From the NCBI RefSeq assembly GCF_024594815.1, contig NZ_JANJOU010000008.1:248001-312000 (forward strand): DNA of 64,000 nucleotides, written 5' to 3'. Position 1 is the first letter of the stretch. Each line of letters starts with the position of its first letter. Under the pieces are notes generated by a model that ran no database searches, was not told the DNA's origin, and saw only the letters and a list, made by a program, of their open reading frames with translations. Positions 9,297 to 18,550 of this stretch are shown piece by piece. Origin of the DNA: Roseomonas populi (GTDB taxonomy: Bacteria > Pseudomonadota > Alphaproteobacteria > Acetobacterales > Acetobacteraceae). Position numbers and translations under genes: made by a program.

Positions 9297-10258
9297 TGCC
9301 GGCCGCCCGATCCACGGCGGCCGGGCCTGCGGTGCTTGGCCCTGCTCTCCCCGCACCCGCCGCGGTGTGGTCGCTTTGGACCCGGCCAATGCGGGCGGGC
9401 GGGCGCCGCAGCGGCTGGGCGACGGAGCGCGACCACCTCCTCTCCTGGATCCTCTCCGTGGAGAGCGGGCGGCGCCATTTCGGCCGCACCCGGCTGGTGG
9501 CAGACGGGCCGGGCGCCGAGCTCCTCGTCGATGGGCTCGGCCTGGCCTTCGACGAGGTGACTCTGGAACTGGATGCGCTGGAGGGGGTGGACCCTGACCT
9601 TTGGGCCCTGGGCAAGCTGCACGCCTACCGGGCCCAGTCCGCGCCGTTCCTGCACATCGACAGCGACGTCTACCTCTGGGACGCGCCGGCGCTGGACTGG
9701 CCCGGAGCCGGGCTTTTCGCCGCCTATCCCGAGTTCGTGGGCTACGGCGCATCCGGCTATCGCTGCGCCAGCCTGAGGGCCGACATCCACGCCGCCGGCG
9801 GCTGGCTGCCGGAGGAACTGGACGCCTACATGCCCCATGGCGGCGTGCTGCGGGCCGAGAACTGCGGCGTTCTCGGCGGCTCCTGCCCCGGTTTCGTCGC
9901 CCACTACGTGGACCAGGCGATGCGGATGCTGGAGCACCCGGCCAACCAGCCCGTCTGGGCGCGGCGACGCCCGCTGACGACGGACATGCTGATCTTTGAG
10001 CAGCACCTGCTCTCGGCTTGCCTGGACTACCACCGGAACCGGCCCGGCTCGCCCTTCGCGGGGATCGGCGTCTCCTACCTTTTCGGGAGCGAGGCGGAGG
10101 CCTTCGAGAGCGGCGGGCGCGCCGGCTTCACCCACGTCATCGCGGACACCAAGCACCACCCGGAGGTGCGCGCGCGGCTTGCGGCGCGGGTGGAGCGCGA
10201 ACATCCCGACCTGTTCCGGCGCTGCCTGGCGCTCTGCCCCCGGGAGGAGGCAGCGTGA
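9296..10258 (+). CDS. DUF6734-like protein with glycosyltransferase-type DSD motif
   Basis: The product is 320 residues. The ATG overlaps the preceding TGA by one base. The sequence resembles DUF6734 proteins, which look like GT-A-fold glycosyltransferases: HIDSDVYLW at about residues 117-125 supplies a DxD-type metal/nucleotide-sugar motif, and there is a conserved-looking ENCGVLGG block near residue 185. No signal peptide is visible. Lying between the DUF6519 gene and the DUF4157 effector, with overlaps on both sides, it is co-translated with the injection-system operon. It may modify a structural protein or the effector. The activity is unproven. Confidence 0.65.
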   Translation: MPAARSTAAGPAVLGPALPAPAAVWSLWTRPMRAGGRRSGWATERDHLLSWILSVESGRRHFGRTRLVADGPGAELLVDGLGLAFDEVTLELDALEGVDPDLWALGKLHAYRAQSAPFLHIDSDVYLWDAPALDWPGAGLFAAYPEFVGYGASGYRCASLRADIHAAGGWLPEELDAYMPHGGVLRAENCGVLGGSCPGFVAHYVDQAMRMLEHPANQPVWARRRPLTTDMLIFEQHLLSACLDYHRNRPGSPFAGIGVSYLFGSEAEAFESGGRAGFTHVIADTKHHPEVRARLAARVEREHPDLFRRCLALCPREEAA

Positions 10259-13200
10259 AGGTCGCGCGCCCGGCCGCGGCGCCGCCGCAGCGGGCGGCGA
10301 GCACCGTTCCGGCCCGCCCGGCGCCGGAGATCGGGGGGGCCTTGCGCGGCCTCCTCACCCGGCCCGGCGCACCCCTGCCCCCCGCGGCACGAGAGGACGC
10401 GTCGAGGCGCCTGGGTCACGACTTCGCCGCCGTCCGCGTCCACGCCGACGGCCCTGCGGCGGCCCTGGCCGCGCGGCTCGGCGCGCGGGCCTTCGCGGTG
10501 GGACACCATGTCGGCTTCGCGGCGGGCCGCTACGCGCCGGGCACGCCGGACGGGGCGCGGCTTCTGCGCCACGAACTGGTCCACGTGCTGCAGCAGCGCG
10601 GCGCTGCCAATAGCCCGGAGCCGGCCCGCGCCAGCCTGGCGCAGGAGGCGGAGGCGCGCCGGCTGGCGGAGGGAACCGGTTCGGCCACGGGCCCCGTGGC
10701 CGTGCAACGCGGCCCGGCCGTCCTGGCGCTGGAGGCGCCGGAGGGGCGGATCACCGGGCTGCGCCTCCTGCTGGGCGGCCAGCCCGCCCTGGTCATCGAA
10801 ACCACCGGCGGCCCGCGCCGCTTCGCGGTGGCCCGGACCACCCTGCCCATCGGCACCTACCACGTCACGCTGCGCTTCATGCCGCTGCCGGGCGGGGCGG
10901 GCAGACCGAAGTGGTTCCTGGGGCTGGCCCCCGCCGGGCCGGAGGACAGGGCCCGCATGACCGGTCGGGACCTGCAGGTCTCGGTGGACACGACGCAGCT
11001 CGACGGCGATGCCCTGGCAAGGTCGGGACCGGTAACGGTGCCGCTTGTGGTGGCGCCCGGCGGCGGCGCGGGCGCACAGCGCCGGCCGCCCCCTTCCGCC
11101 ACGCGGGACGCCTCCAGCGGTGGCGCGGTGGTCGTCGCTGATCCCTACCCCGCCACCCTGATCGGGCCGCGCCTGCAGGCGACGGGGGGGAAGAGCATCT
11201 ACACGATGAACCTGCAGTACGGGGCAGCCCTCTCCTTCGCTTCCCCCCGGCTGCAGGTCTTCGAGGCCGCGAACGCGGTCTCATACGCCTGGTCCGTCCA
11301 GGGGGCCGGCGGCGCCGCCCGCGCCGTGACCAGGACGGAGGGGGCGTTGGAGCAGTTCGGCCGCGACGCGCGGGCGCGGGCGGAGGACACGGCCGCCGCC
11401 CGCGCCGACGCGGAGCGGCACGAGGCGGAGGGCCGGCACGGCGCGGCCATGGCCAGCGAGGCGGCGGCGAGGCTGGAGGGCGCGACCGCGATCGTGGAGA
11501 CGGTCGGTGCCACGATCAACCTTGTGGGCTCCGCCACCTCCCCGCGCGACTGGGAGCGGGAGGTGGTCTGGCCGACCCGGCCCGGCCGCTACACGCTGCG
11601 CGTGGTGGCGACGCCCGCCGACCGCCCGCAGTCCGACGGCACGGTGCTCCGCCGCCGGCCCTCCGTGGCGGAGGCGGAGGTGGAGGTGCGGCCGCCGCAG
11701 GAGATCGCGCGTGAGGGCGAGGCGGCCATGGCGCAGCAGCGCGATGCCCTGCGCAAGCAGATGGAGGAGGCGGCCGACCCTGACGAGCTGGCCAGGCTGA
11801 AGCGCCGGGTGGACGAGGCTGACGCCTTCGAGACCAGGCCGCCGGAGGAGTACCTCGCCCTGCGCCTGGCCAACCTGGAGGCGGAGCTGGAGGAAGCCCG
11901 GCGGGAAGGGGACCCGTTCCGCCAGCGCGCGCTGCGGGAGGAAGTGGAAACCCTGAAGCGCCAGAGCAGTCTCGCGGCCGCTCGCCGCGCGGACCTGGGA
12001 GGAACGGTCCTGCAGCCCCGCGCCCTGGTCGCCAGCGAGGTGACGGGCCAGACCTATCCCCTGCTGCTCCAGATGGTCGCCGAGCCGCGGCCCGGCGGCG
12101 GCTGGCGCGCCCGCATCTCCGACGTGACCTCCCCCGCCGGGCGCGGCGACGCCGTGGGCGAGGGCGCTTCCGCGGCCGAGGCCGCCTTCGCCGCGGCGAA
12201 GCAGCTGGCGGCTTCAAACGACTACGGGCGGGGCTGGCTGCAGTTCCGGCTTCCCGGCGCCGCGCCCTTCGCCGGGGAGAGCCAGACCTTCCGCAACGCA
12301 AACCGCGGTGACGCCCTCGCGCGCAGCCGCCTGCGGGACCTGGCGACCGTGGTGGGAACGGTGGCGATCGTGGTGCCCGGCCTGGGGGCGGTCGGCGGGG
12401 TGCTGGGCGCGGCGGTGGCGGCGGACAGGCTCATCGACCGCTACAGGGACGGCCGCCTGGACTGGAAGAACCCGGACCCGGAGGCGCTGGGCGACGTGCT
12501 CGCCCTGCTCAGCGCGGCGGCCAGCGGCCTGAGCGGGGCGGCGGGCCAGCTCGGCCGGCTGCGGGTCGTCCGGGAAGGCTCGCGCGTGGTGGTACTGGCG
12601 CAGCGGGGAACCGCCCTGGCCGAGCGGGCGCTGGACGAGGTGCAGCTCTTCATCGCCGGGGCAGACCTGCTGGACCAGATCGCCGCCATCAACAAGGCCG
12701 AGGCGAGCGGCAGCATCTCCGGGTTGGAGGCGAACCGCCAGCGGGTGGCGGCGATGGGCGCCGCCGCCCAGACTGTGGCGCCCGCCCTGGGCAAGGTGGT
12801 GCACGGGGTGCGGCAGCAGCGGGTGGCGTCGGAGGCGCCTGGCCGCCCCGGGGCGAAGCGCCCGCGCGCCGCTGAACCGCCCGCGGAGGGGATGGCGGAG
12901 CCGCCAGGCGGCGCGGCGCACCCCGCCGCGGCGCAGCCCCATGCGCCGGCCACGGCGGAGGCGACCGCAACGCCGCACCAGTCCAGCGGCGGAGCCGCCG
13001 CACCATCGCCCCGCCCGGCCCGCGCGCCGCCGGACACGCTGCCGGACGGGACGATCGTGATCCGCCACTTCAGCCCCGAGGACTATCTCCACAACATCAC
13101 CTCGGCGCGCGACGCCGTGCGGACGCGCGAGCGCATGATCCGCGAGCAGCCGCACATGGAGCTGGACCTGTGGCGGGACCGCAAGAGCGGCAAGCGCGTG

Positions 13201-14340
13201 ATCACGCAGGGCGACACCACTTGGAACTCCTACGCCATGCTTCGCACGGACCCCGATCTGGCAGGGGGCGAGTGGGTGCTGGAGCGGCACTACCATCCGC
13301 CGGCGGACGCGGCTGACATCTGGCGGCGTCTCCCCTCGGTGGCGGATTACCGGGCGCTGCGGCGTGCCCACGAGCGGCAGGGATCGATGAAGCCTGTCCA
13401 CTCGGTCCTGGACTGGACCGACCCGGTGACGGGCCAGCGGCACCGCACGCGCTTCGCCTACGATCCCGACCCGACGGTGAATGAGCCCTATTCCCTCACC
13501 TATCGCGCGCTGGACGGCACGCTGCAGACCCGCCGGTGGTCGGAGATGCAGCAGTACGAGGGCTTCCAGAAGCGCTTCACCGGCACCGCGGCCGATGTCG
13601 TCGCGCCGGCAGAGCCGCCATCCACGCGGCGCGAGGGCCGGGGACGCCCGCCCACCACCGCCGTCAACTCCAGCGGTCCGCATGAGGCAGCGGCGGATCC
13701 CGCGCTGGAGGAAAGCACCAGGGTCGCGCGCAAGCCGGCGCCCCGGGACGACGACCCCGCCCAACCGGGCCGGCCGCCACGGCCCGTTCCCGTGCCCTTG
13801 CCCACCGGGCCGCGAAAGGCACCGAGCATGGCCGCGCCAGCGCCACCTTCCCCGGCCCGTTCCACCCCACAGGGTGGGGCCGGGGCACGGAGGCCGGGGG
13901 CCGATCCGGGCGGGCCCGGCACTGTCCTGCGGGACTTCTCGGTCAACAACATGAGGCGCGAGGACGCCGCGTACCAACTCCACGCCGCCGGGCTTCGGAT
14001 GGGGCAGGGCTATTACGTGCCCCGCCCGGGCACGGACGTGCCCGTGCAGTTCGATGGGTTCCGCGACGGCTATCTCATAGATGCCAAGTACTACCTCGCG
14101 AACGGCTTCTTCGTGAAAGGCGCCAACGCGTACATCGCCAATCCCCATAGCGGCTTCGCCGAGCGATGGTACAATGAGCGCTACACCAGCATCATGGCCG
14201 AGGCGCAGCGCCAGATGCAGGCTGCGGGGAACACGCCGATCCTCTGGCGCGTCGCCAGCCCGGAGGCCACGCAGCTGCTCCGGCAGATCTTCAGCGCGCA
14301 GGGCGTCCGTATCCGCGTGGAACATTATCCGCCGAAGTGA
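10255..14340 (+). CDS. eCIS-associated DUF4157 polymorphic toxin with C-terminal Tox-REase-5-like nuclease domain
   Basis: The product is 1361 residues. The GTG start overlaps the previous stop (GTGA). Residues 45-118 form the eCIS-core DUF4157 domain, with [11 protein letters not shown] and the zincin-like HELVH at 106-110. Then follow an Ig-like or beta-rich part, charged coiled-coil stretches (about 425-480 and 480-580), and a hydrophobic segment (about 695-725, [18 protein letters not shown]). A domain I do not recognise occupies about 930-1095, flanked by proline-rich linkers. The terminal 140 residues carry FDG (D1267) and LIDAKYY (D1276, K1278), the restriction-endonuclease-fold signature of Tox-REase-5 toxins. 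DUF4157 proteins are known cargo or toxin partners of eCIS particles, so this is a likely DNA-degrading effector. No immunity gene follows within 340 bp. Confidence 0.85.
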   Translation: MKVARPAAAPPQRAASTVPARPAPEIGGALRGLLTRPGAPLPPAAREDASRRLGHDFAAVRVHADGPAAALAARLGARAFAVGHHVGFAAGRYAPGTPDGARLLRHELVHVLQQRGAANSPEPARASLAQEAEARRLAEGTGSATGPVAVQRGPAVLALEAPEGRITGLRLLLGGQPALVIETTGGPRRFAVARTTLPIGTYHVTLRFMPLPGGAGRPKWFLGLAPAGPEDRARMTGRDLQVSVDTTQLDGDALARSGPVTVPLVVAPGGGAGAQRRPPPSATRDASSGGAVVVADPYPATLIGPRLQATGGKSIYTMNLQYGAALSFASPRLQVFEAANAVSYAWSVQGAGGAARAVTRTEGALEQFGRDARARAEDTAAARADAERHEAEGRHGAAMASEAAARLEGATAIVETVGATINLVGSATSPRDWEREVVWPTRPGRYTLRVVATPADRPQSDGTVLRRRPSVAEAEVEVRPPQEIAREGEAAMAQQRDALRKQMEEAADPDELARLKRRVDEADAFETRPPEEYLALRLANLEAELEEARREGDPFRQRALREEVETLKRQSSLAAARRADLGGTVLQPRALVASEVTGQTYPLLLQMVAEPRPGGGWRARISDVTSPAGRGDAVGEGASAAEAAFAAAKQLAASNDYGRGWLQFRLPGAAPFAGESQTFRNANRGDALARSRLRDLATVVGTVAIVVPGLGAVGGVLGAAVAADRLIDRYRDGRLDWKNPDPEALGDVLALLSAAASGLSGAAGQLGRLRVVREGSRVVVLAQRGTALAERALDEVQLFIAGADLLDQIAAINKAEASGSISGLEANRQRVAAMGAAAQTVAPALGKVVHGVRQQRVASEAPGRPGAKRPRAAEPPAEGMAEPPGGAAHPAAAQPHAPATAEATATPHQSSGGAAAPSPRPARAPPDTLPDGTIVIRHFSPEDYLHNITSARDAVRTRERMIREQPHMELDLWRDRKSGKRVITQGDTTWNSYAMLRTDPDLAGGEWVLERHYHPPADAADIWRRLPSVADYRALRRAHERQGSMKPVHSVLDWTDPVTGQRHRTRFAYDPDPTVNEPYSLTYRALDGTLQTRRWSEMQQYEGFQKRFTGTAADVVAPAEPPSTRREGRGRPPTTAVNSSGPHEAAADPALEESTRVARKPAPRDDDPAQPGRPPRPVPVPLPTGPRKAPSMAAPAPPSPARSTPQGGAGARRPGADPGGPGTVLRDFSVNNMRREDAAYQLHAAGLRMGQGYYVPRPGTDVPVQFDGFRDGYLIDAKYYLANGFFVKGANAYIANPHSGFAERWYNERYTSIMAEAQRQMQAAGNTPILWRVASPEATQLLRQIFSAQGVRIRVEHYPPK

Positions 14341-14683
14341 AGGGGCGGACGAAACGGCCGCACCGGGAGGGATGCCTGGTTCCCGGGATGTGACGGCGCA
14401 TTGCGCTACGGCGCCTGGCCGTTGCCTTCGCCGGGGCCGAGAAGGGCAAAGCGGGTGCGACCGCCCAGGGTTGGGCGCCTGTCGGCGGTCAGGCACACCC
14501 GAGCTGCAGTCCCGATCAGGGCTCGGCCCCCTGATACCCCGGCATCCGGCACCCCTTTGCCTCAAGCGAATATTTCGGTGCGCGGAGTGGCGATGGCACA
14601 CTTCATCGTTGCGGCCCGGGCAGGACCCTGACGATAGTCATGGCAGCAGCGCGGCGGAAGTTCGCGCGGGAAGGGGCACCAAG
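14341..14683. other. 343-bp intergenic gap between the eCIS operon and the Mo-hydroxylase/Sox operon
   Basis: No convincing gene lies here. A 76-codon frame at 14401-14631 has no recognisable family and has arginine- and proline-rich shadow-like composition. The gap presumably holds the end of the toxin transcript and the promoter of the downstream operon. I see no clear -35/-10 pair. Confidence 0.5.
14363..14386 (+). terminator. Weak terminator-like hairpin after the toxin gene
   Basis: A 6-bp perfect stem (CCGGGA at 14363-14368 with TCCCGG at 14381-14386) around a 12-nt loop begins 23 nt after the toxin stop codon. No T-tract follows, so rho-independent termination is uncertain. Confidence 0.25.
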
Positions 14684-15145
14684 ATGGCGACGCTGAACAT
14701 CAACGGGCGAAGCGTGCAGGTGGATGCAGATCCGGAAACTCCCCTGCTCTGGGCCATTCGCGAGCATATCGGGCTGACCGGTACCAAGTACGGCTGCGGC
14801 ATCGCCCAGTGCGGCGCCTGCACCGTGCATCTGGACGGGGTGGCCGTCCGCTCCTGTGCCCTCCCGCTCTCGGCCGTGGCCGAGGACCAGAAGATCTTGA
14901 CGATCGAGGGCCTGTCGCCCGACGGCACGCATCCCCTCCAGGTTGCCTGGCGCGCGCTGGACGTGCCGCAATGCGGGTTCTGCCAGTCCGGCATGATCAT
15001 GGCCGCCGCCGCGCTGCTGGCCGAGAAGCCGCGCCCGACGGACGAGGACATCAACGAGGCCATCACCAACATCTGCCGCTGCGGCACCTACAACCGCGTG
15101 CGCGCGGGCATCCGCCAGGCTGCCCTCGGCGGCACCGCGGGCTGA
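14684..15145 (+). CDS. (2Fe-2S)-binding small subunit of an IorAB-type molybdenum hydroxylase
   Basis: The product is 153 residues, the usual length. The plant-type [2Fe-2S] ferredoxin domain has CGIAQCGAC plus a fourth cysteine in VRSCALP, and the second all-helical [2Fe-2S] domain has PQCGFCQSG and ICRCGTY. These match isoquinoline 1-oxidoreductase alpha subunit (IorA) and aldehyde-oxidase small subunits, which pass electrons from the Mo centre. The ATG at 14684 was chosen for the canonical MATLNINGR start, preceded by GGAAGGGG at about 14668-14676. It is the first gene of an eight-gene operon, and the Mo subunit follows after 13 nt. Confidence 0.9.
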   Translation: MATLNINGRSVQVDADPETPLLWAIREHIGLTGTKYGCGIAQCGACTVHLDGVAVRSCALPLSAVAEDQKILTIEGLSPDGTHPLQVAWRALDVPQCGFCQSGMIMAAAALLAEKPRPTDEDINEAITNICRCGTYNRVRAGIRQAALGGTAG

Positions 15146-15158
15146 GGGAGGGCGCGAC

Positions 15159-17336
15159 ATGACAACGCTTGACACCGTCCGCCCATCCCGCCGGGGGCTG
15201 CTGAAGGGTGCCACCGGGGCCGTGCTGCTGGGGTTCCACCTGCCCTCCCGGCACGCTGCCGCGCAGAGTGCGCCCGCCAGCGCCCCGCCCGAACTCAACG
15301 CCTGGGTGGTGATTCACCCCGACGACCGCGTGGTGCTCCGCATGGCGAAGACCGAGATGGGCCAGGGCGTCCGGACGGGCCTGGCGCAGATGTTCGCGGA
15401 GGAGATGCACTGCGACTGGTCCAAGCTCTCCACCGAGTACGTCACGCCCGGGCAGAGCCTTGCCCGGAACCGGGTGTGGGGTAACTTCCTGACCGCGGGC
15501 AGCCAGGGGATCCGGTCGAGCCAGGAAATCGTCCGCAAGGGCGGCGCGGCGGCCCGGATGATGCTGACCCAGGCCGCGGCCACCCGCTGGGGCGTGCCGG
15601 CCGGCGAGTGCTCCGCGAAGGACAGCGTGATCACCCATAGCGGCAGCGGGCGCACGCTGCGCTACGCCGAGGTCGTGGCGGAGGCAGCACGCCTGACCCC
15701 TCCGGCCGACGTTCCGCTAAAGGACCCGCAGCAATGGACGGTGATCGGCAAGCCGGTCTCTCGTCTGGACACTGCTGACAAGACCACGGGCAAGCAGGTC
15801 TATGGCCAGGACCTGCGGATGCCCGGCATGCTCGTGGCGGTGCCGCGGCGCTGCCCCGTATTCGGGGGCACGGTGAAGTCCTTCGATGCGGCGGCGGTGT
15901 CCGGAAAGCCCGGCGTGCGCCACGTGCTGAAGGTGGGCGATTCCGCCGTCGCCGTGGTCGCGGACACCTTCTGGCAGGCCAAGACTGCGCTCGACGCCCT
16001 ACCGGTGGAGTGGGACACAGGGGAGAATGGCCGCGTCTCCTCCGAGACGATCTCCGCCATACTCGACGAGGGACTCACGGCGCCCGAGGCCTTCATCGGC
16101 AACCAGCAGGGCGATGCGCGGGCGGCCATCGCCGGCGCGGCCCGCCGGATCGAGGCGACCTACTCCTACCCCTACCAGAACCACGCGCCGATGGAGCCGA
16201 TGAACGCGACGGTGGTCTGGACGCCGACGCGCTGCGACGTTTGGTGCCCGACCCAGAACGGGGAGGCGGCGCTGGCCGCCGCTGCCCAGGCCGCGGGCCT
16301 GCCGCAGACGGCCTGCGACATCCACCGCGTGGACCTCGGTGGCGGCTTCGGCCGGCGCACGGTGCACGACTGGCTGGCGGACGCGATCCTGATCGCCCGG
16401 CAGGTGCCGGGCACCCCGATCAAGACCATGTGGACCCGCGAGGAGGACATGGTGCAGGGGCGCTACCACCCCGTCACCAAGTGCCGGCTCGTCGCGGGGC
16501 TGGACGCGGAGAACCGGATTGTCGGGCTGCACATGCGCATCTCCGGCCAGTCCATCCTGTCCACCGCCTTCCCGGGCGGCCTGCAGAACGGGCGCGACCC
16601 CGTGCAGTTCCAGGGGCTGAACGCCGGGGGTGCGGAAGGAGCCATCGGCTACACCTTCCCCAACCTGCTGATCGACCATGCGATGCGGAACCCGCACGTG
16701 CCCGCCCATTTCTGGCGGGGCGTGAACCACAACCAGAACGCCATCTACCTCGAATGCTTCCTGGACGAGGTGGCGCACGCGACGAACCAGGACCCGCTGG
16801 CGCTGCGCCGCTCTCTGATGGCGAACCACCCGAAGCACCTCGCCGTGCTCAACGCGGTGGCCGAACGGATCGGTTGGGGCTCCCCGGCGCCGGCCGGGGT
16901 TCACCGCGGCCTCGCGCAGCAGATGGGGTTCGGCAGCTACGTCGCCGCAGCGGCCGAGGTTTCGGTCGAGCGTGGGGAGCTGAAGGTGCACCGCATCGTC
17001 GCGGCGACGGATTGCGGGCACGCGGTGAACCCCCGCCAGATCGAGATGCAGGTGGAGGGATCCTTCGTCTACGGCCTCTCCGCGATGCTGTACGGCGCCT
17101 GCACAGTGAAGGACGGCGCCATCGAGCAGACGAACTTCGACACCTACAATGTGATGCGCCTCGGCGAGATGCCGAAAGTCGAGACCATCATCCTGCCGTC
17201 CGGCGGCTTCTGGGGCGGCGTGGGCGAGCCGACGATCATGGTCGCGGCGCCGGCGGTGCTGAACGCGGTCTTCGCGGGAACGGGCCGGCGCATCCGCGAC
17301 ATGCCGCTGGGGGATCAGCTCCGGCAGCGGGGCTGA
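15159..17336 (+). CDS. Molybdopterin-binding large subunit of an IorB-type molybdenum hydroxylase
   Basis: The product is 725 residues, typical for IorB-type proteins of the xanthine dehydrogenase family. A Tat signal (SRRGLLKGATGAVLLG, cleavage near RHAAAQ) indicates periplasmic export. Molybdopterin-cytosine-dinucleotide binding and active-site features include GGGFGRR near residue 395, HAPMEPMN near 345 and GGVGEPT near the C-terminus. IorAB enzymes hydroxylate N-heterocycles or aldehydes and often give electrons to cytochrome c. The strong ribosome-binding site GAGGGAGG lies just upstream. soxX starts one base after its stop, so it is co-transcribed with the Sox genes, which is unusual. 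The substrate cannot be told from the sequence. Confidence 0.88.
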   Translation: MTTLDTVRPSRRGLLKGATGAVLLGFHLPSRHAAAQSAPASAPPELNAWVVIHPDDRVVLRMAKTEMGQGVRTGLAQMFAEEMHCDWSKLSTEYVTPGQSLARNRVWGNFLTAGSQGIRSSQEIVRKGGAAARMMLTQAAATRWGVPAGECSAKDSVITHSGSGRTLRYAEVVAEAARLTPPADVPLKDPQQWTVIGKPVSRLDTADKTTGKQVYGQDLRMPGMLVAVPRRCPVFGGTVKSFDAAAVSGKPGVRHVLKVGDSAVAVVADTFWQAKTALDALPVEWDTGENGRVSSETISAILDEGLTAPEAFIGNQQGDARAAIAGAARRIEATYSYPYQNHAPMEPMNATVVWTPTRCDVWCPTQNGEAALAAAAQAAGLPQTACDIHRVDLGGGFGRRTVHDWLADAILIARQVPGTPIKTMWTREEDMVQGRYHPVTKCRLVAGLDAENRIVGLHMRISGQSILSTAFPGGLQNGRDPVQFQGLNAGGAEGAIGYTFPNLLIDHAMRNPHVPAHFWRGVNHNQNAIYLECFLDEVAHATNQDPLALRRSLMANHPKHLAVLNAVAERIGWGSPAPAGVHRGLAQQMGFGSYVAAAAEVSVERGELKVHRIVAATDCGHAVNPRQIEMQVEGSFVYGLSAMLYGACTVKDGAIEQTNFDTYNVMRLGEMPKVETIILPSGGFWGGVGEPTIMVAAPAVLNAVFAGTGRRIRDMPLGDQLRQRG

Positions 17337-17337
17337 G

Positions 17338-17784
17338 GTGCGGGCGGCCGCGTTGGTGCTCGCCCTGGCCCTCCTCGCCGCCCCCGCGGTGGGGCAGGTG
17401 GCGTCCTTCACGATGGCGGAGGACGCCATCGAGGCGCCGCTGGACGGGCTACGCGGCGACCCGGCGCGGGGCGAGGCGGTGGTCCGGAACCGGGAGACGG
17501 CGAATTGCCTGATCTGTCATTCCATACCAGGCGCGGCCGAAAGCTTCATGGGAGAGGTGGGGCCGCCGCTCGCGGGAGTCAGATCGCGCCTGAGCCCGGG
17601 GCAGATCCGGCTCCGGGTGGTGGACCCGACCCTGTGGAACCCGCAGGCGATCATGCCGGCCTATCACCGCACGGAGGGGCTGGTGCGGGTGGACCCGCGA
17701 TACCGGGGCCGCCCGGTGCTGACAGCACAGGAGGTGGAGGACGTGGTGGCGTATCTGAGCGCGCTGGAGGCGCCGGAGCGATGA
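17338..17784 (+). CDS. soxX: Sulfur-oxidation c-type cytochrome SoxX
   Basis: The product is 148 residues with a Sec signal (LALALLAAPAVGQ) and one heme c site, CLICH at residues 57-61, with a likely methionine ligand in QAIMPAYHR. SoxX forms the SoxXA complex, which attaches thiosulfate or sulfide to the carrier SoxY in the periplasm. The GTG start at 17338 sits one base after the Mo-subunit stop. The stop overlaps the soxY start (ATGA). Confidence 0.9.
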   Translation: MRAAALVLALALLAAPAVGQVASFTMAEDAIEAPLDGLRGDPARGEAVVRNRETANCLICHSIPGAAESFMGEVGPPLAGVRSRLSPGQIRLRVVDPTLWNPQAIMPAYHRTEGLVRVDPRYRGRPVLTAQEVEDVVAYLSALEAPER

Positions 17785-18218
17785 CGGTGCTGTCCCGCCG
17801 CGCCGTGCTGGCGGTTCCCCTGGCGGTCGCCGGTGCCTCAGGCGCGGCGGCGGAGGACTTCGCCGCGGCGACGCGCGCCATCCTCGCCGGCCGCGCCCCG
17901 GCCGAGGGGGGGATCTTCCTTGAGATCCCGCCGCTGTCGGAAAACGGGAACTCGGTGGACCTCTCTGTCCGGGTCGACAGCCCCATGACGGCCGAGGACC
18001 ACATCACGGCCATCCACATCCTGGCGGAGAAGAATCCCTTCCCCCTCGTCGCTACCTTCTCGCTGACACCACGGGCCGGGCGGGCAGAGGTTGCCACCCG
18101 CATCCGCCTGGCCACCAGCCAGACGATCGTCGCGATCGCCGAGACGAGCCGGGGCGCGGTCCACCGCGCGACGCGCGAGGTGATCGTCGTGCTCGGCGCC
18201 TGCGTGGAGACGGGATAG
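17781..18218 (+). CDS. soxY: Sulfur carrier protein SoxY with atypical C-terminus
   Basis: The product is 145 residues. The N-terminal Tat signal (SRRAVLAVPLAVAGASG) agrees with Tat export of the SoxYZ complex. The body matches SoxY (DLSVRVDSPM, HILAEKNPFP, TRIRLATSQTIVAIAETS). SoxY carries the sulfur intermediate on a cysteine in a terminal GGCGG swinging arm. Here the end reads VVLGACVETG: the cysteine (residue 141) is present, but the glycines are replaced and the arm is two residues longer. ATG at 17781 overlaps soxX; soxZ starts two bases after the stop. Confidence 0.88.
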   Translation: MTVLSRRAVLAVPLAVAGASGAAAEDFAAATRAILAGRAPAEGGIFLEIPPLSENGNSVDLSVRVDSPMTAEDHITAIHILAEKNPFPLVATFSLTPRAGRAEVATRIRLATSQTIVAIAETSRGAVHRATREVIVVLGACVETG

Positions 18219-18220
18219 CC

Positions 18221-18550
18221 ATGCGTACGGTCCCGATCACCGCGCGCATCACGCTTCCGCCTTCCGCGCAGCGCGGCGAGGTGGTGACGGTGCGCGTCCT
18301 TGTCCGCCACCCGATGGAGCGCGCGGTGGACGCACCGGGGCTGACGCCGGTGCCCCGGAAGATCCTGCACACCCTGCGCGTCACCTATGCCGGGGAGGAG
18401 GTGTTCCGCATGGCGCTTTCCCCGGGCATCGCGGCAAACCCCTACCTGGAGTTCACCACGGTCGCCACGGAAACGGGCGACCTCGTCTTCGCGTGGGAGG
18501 AGGACGGCGGGACGATCTACCGGCGCGAGGCGCGCCTGGTGGTGACGTGA
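18221..18550 (+). CDS. soxZ: Sulfur carrier partner SoxZ
   Basis: The product is 109 residues, the normal SoxZ length. It has the immunoglobulin-like fold signature RGEVVTVRVLVRHPME, VPRKILHTLRVTYAGE and SPGIAANPYLEF. SoxZ has no signal peptide and is exported as a complex with Tat-targeted SoxY. The stop overlaps the soxA start (GTGA). Confidence 0.9.
   Translation: MRTVPITARITLPPSAQRGEVVTVRVLVRHPMERAVDAPGLTPVPRKILHTLRVTYAGEEVFRMALSPGIAANPYLEFTTVATETGDLVFAWEEDGGTIYRREARLVVT

Noticed and set aside
14401-14631. 76-codon frame considered as an immunity gene for the nuclease toxin
   Set aside because: No hydrophobic core, arginine/proline-rich, no ribosome-binding site, and much shorter than known REase immunity proteins.
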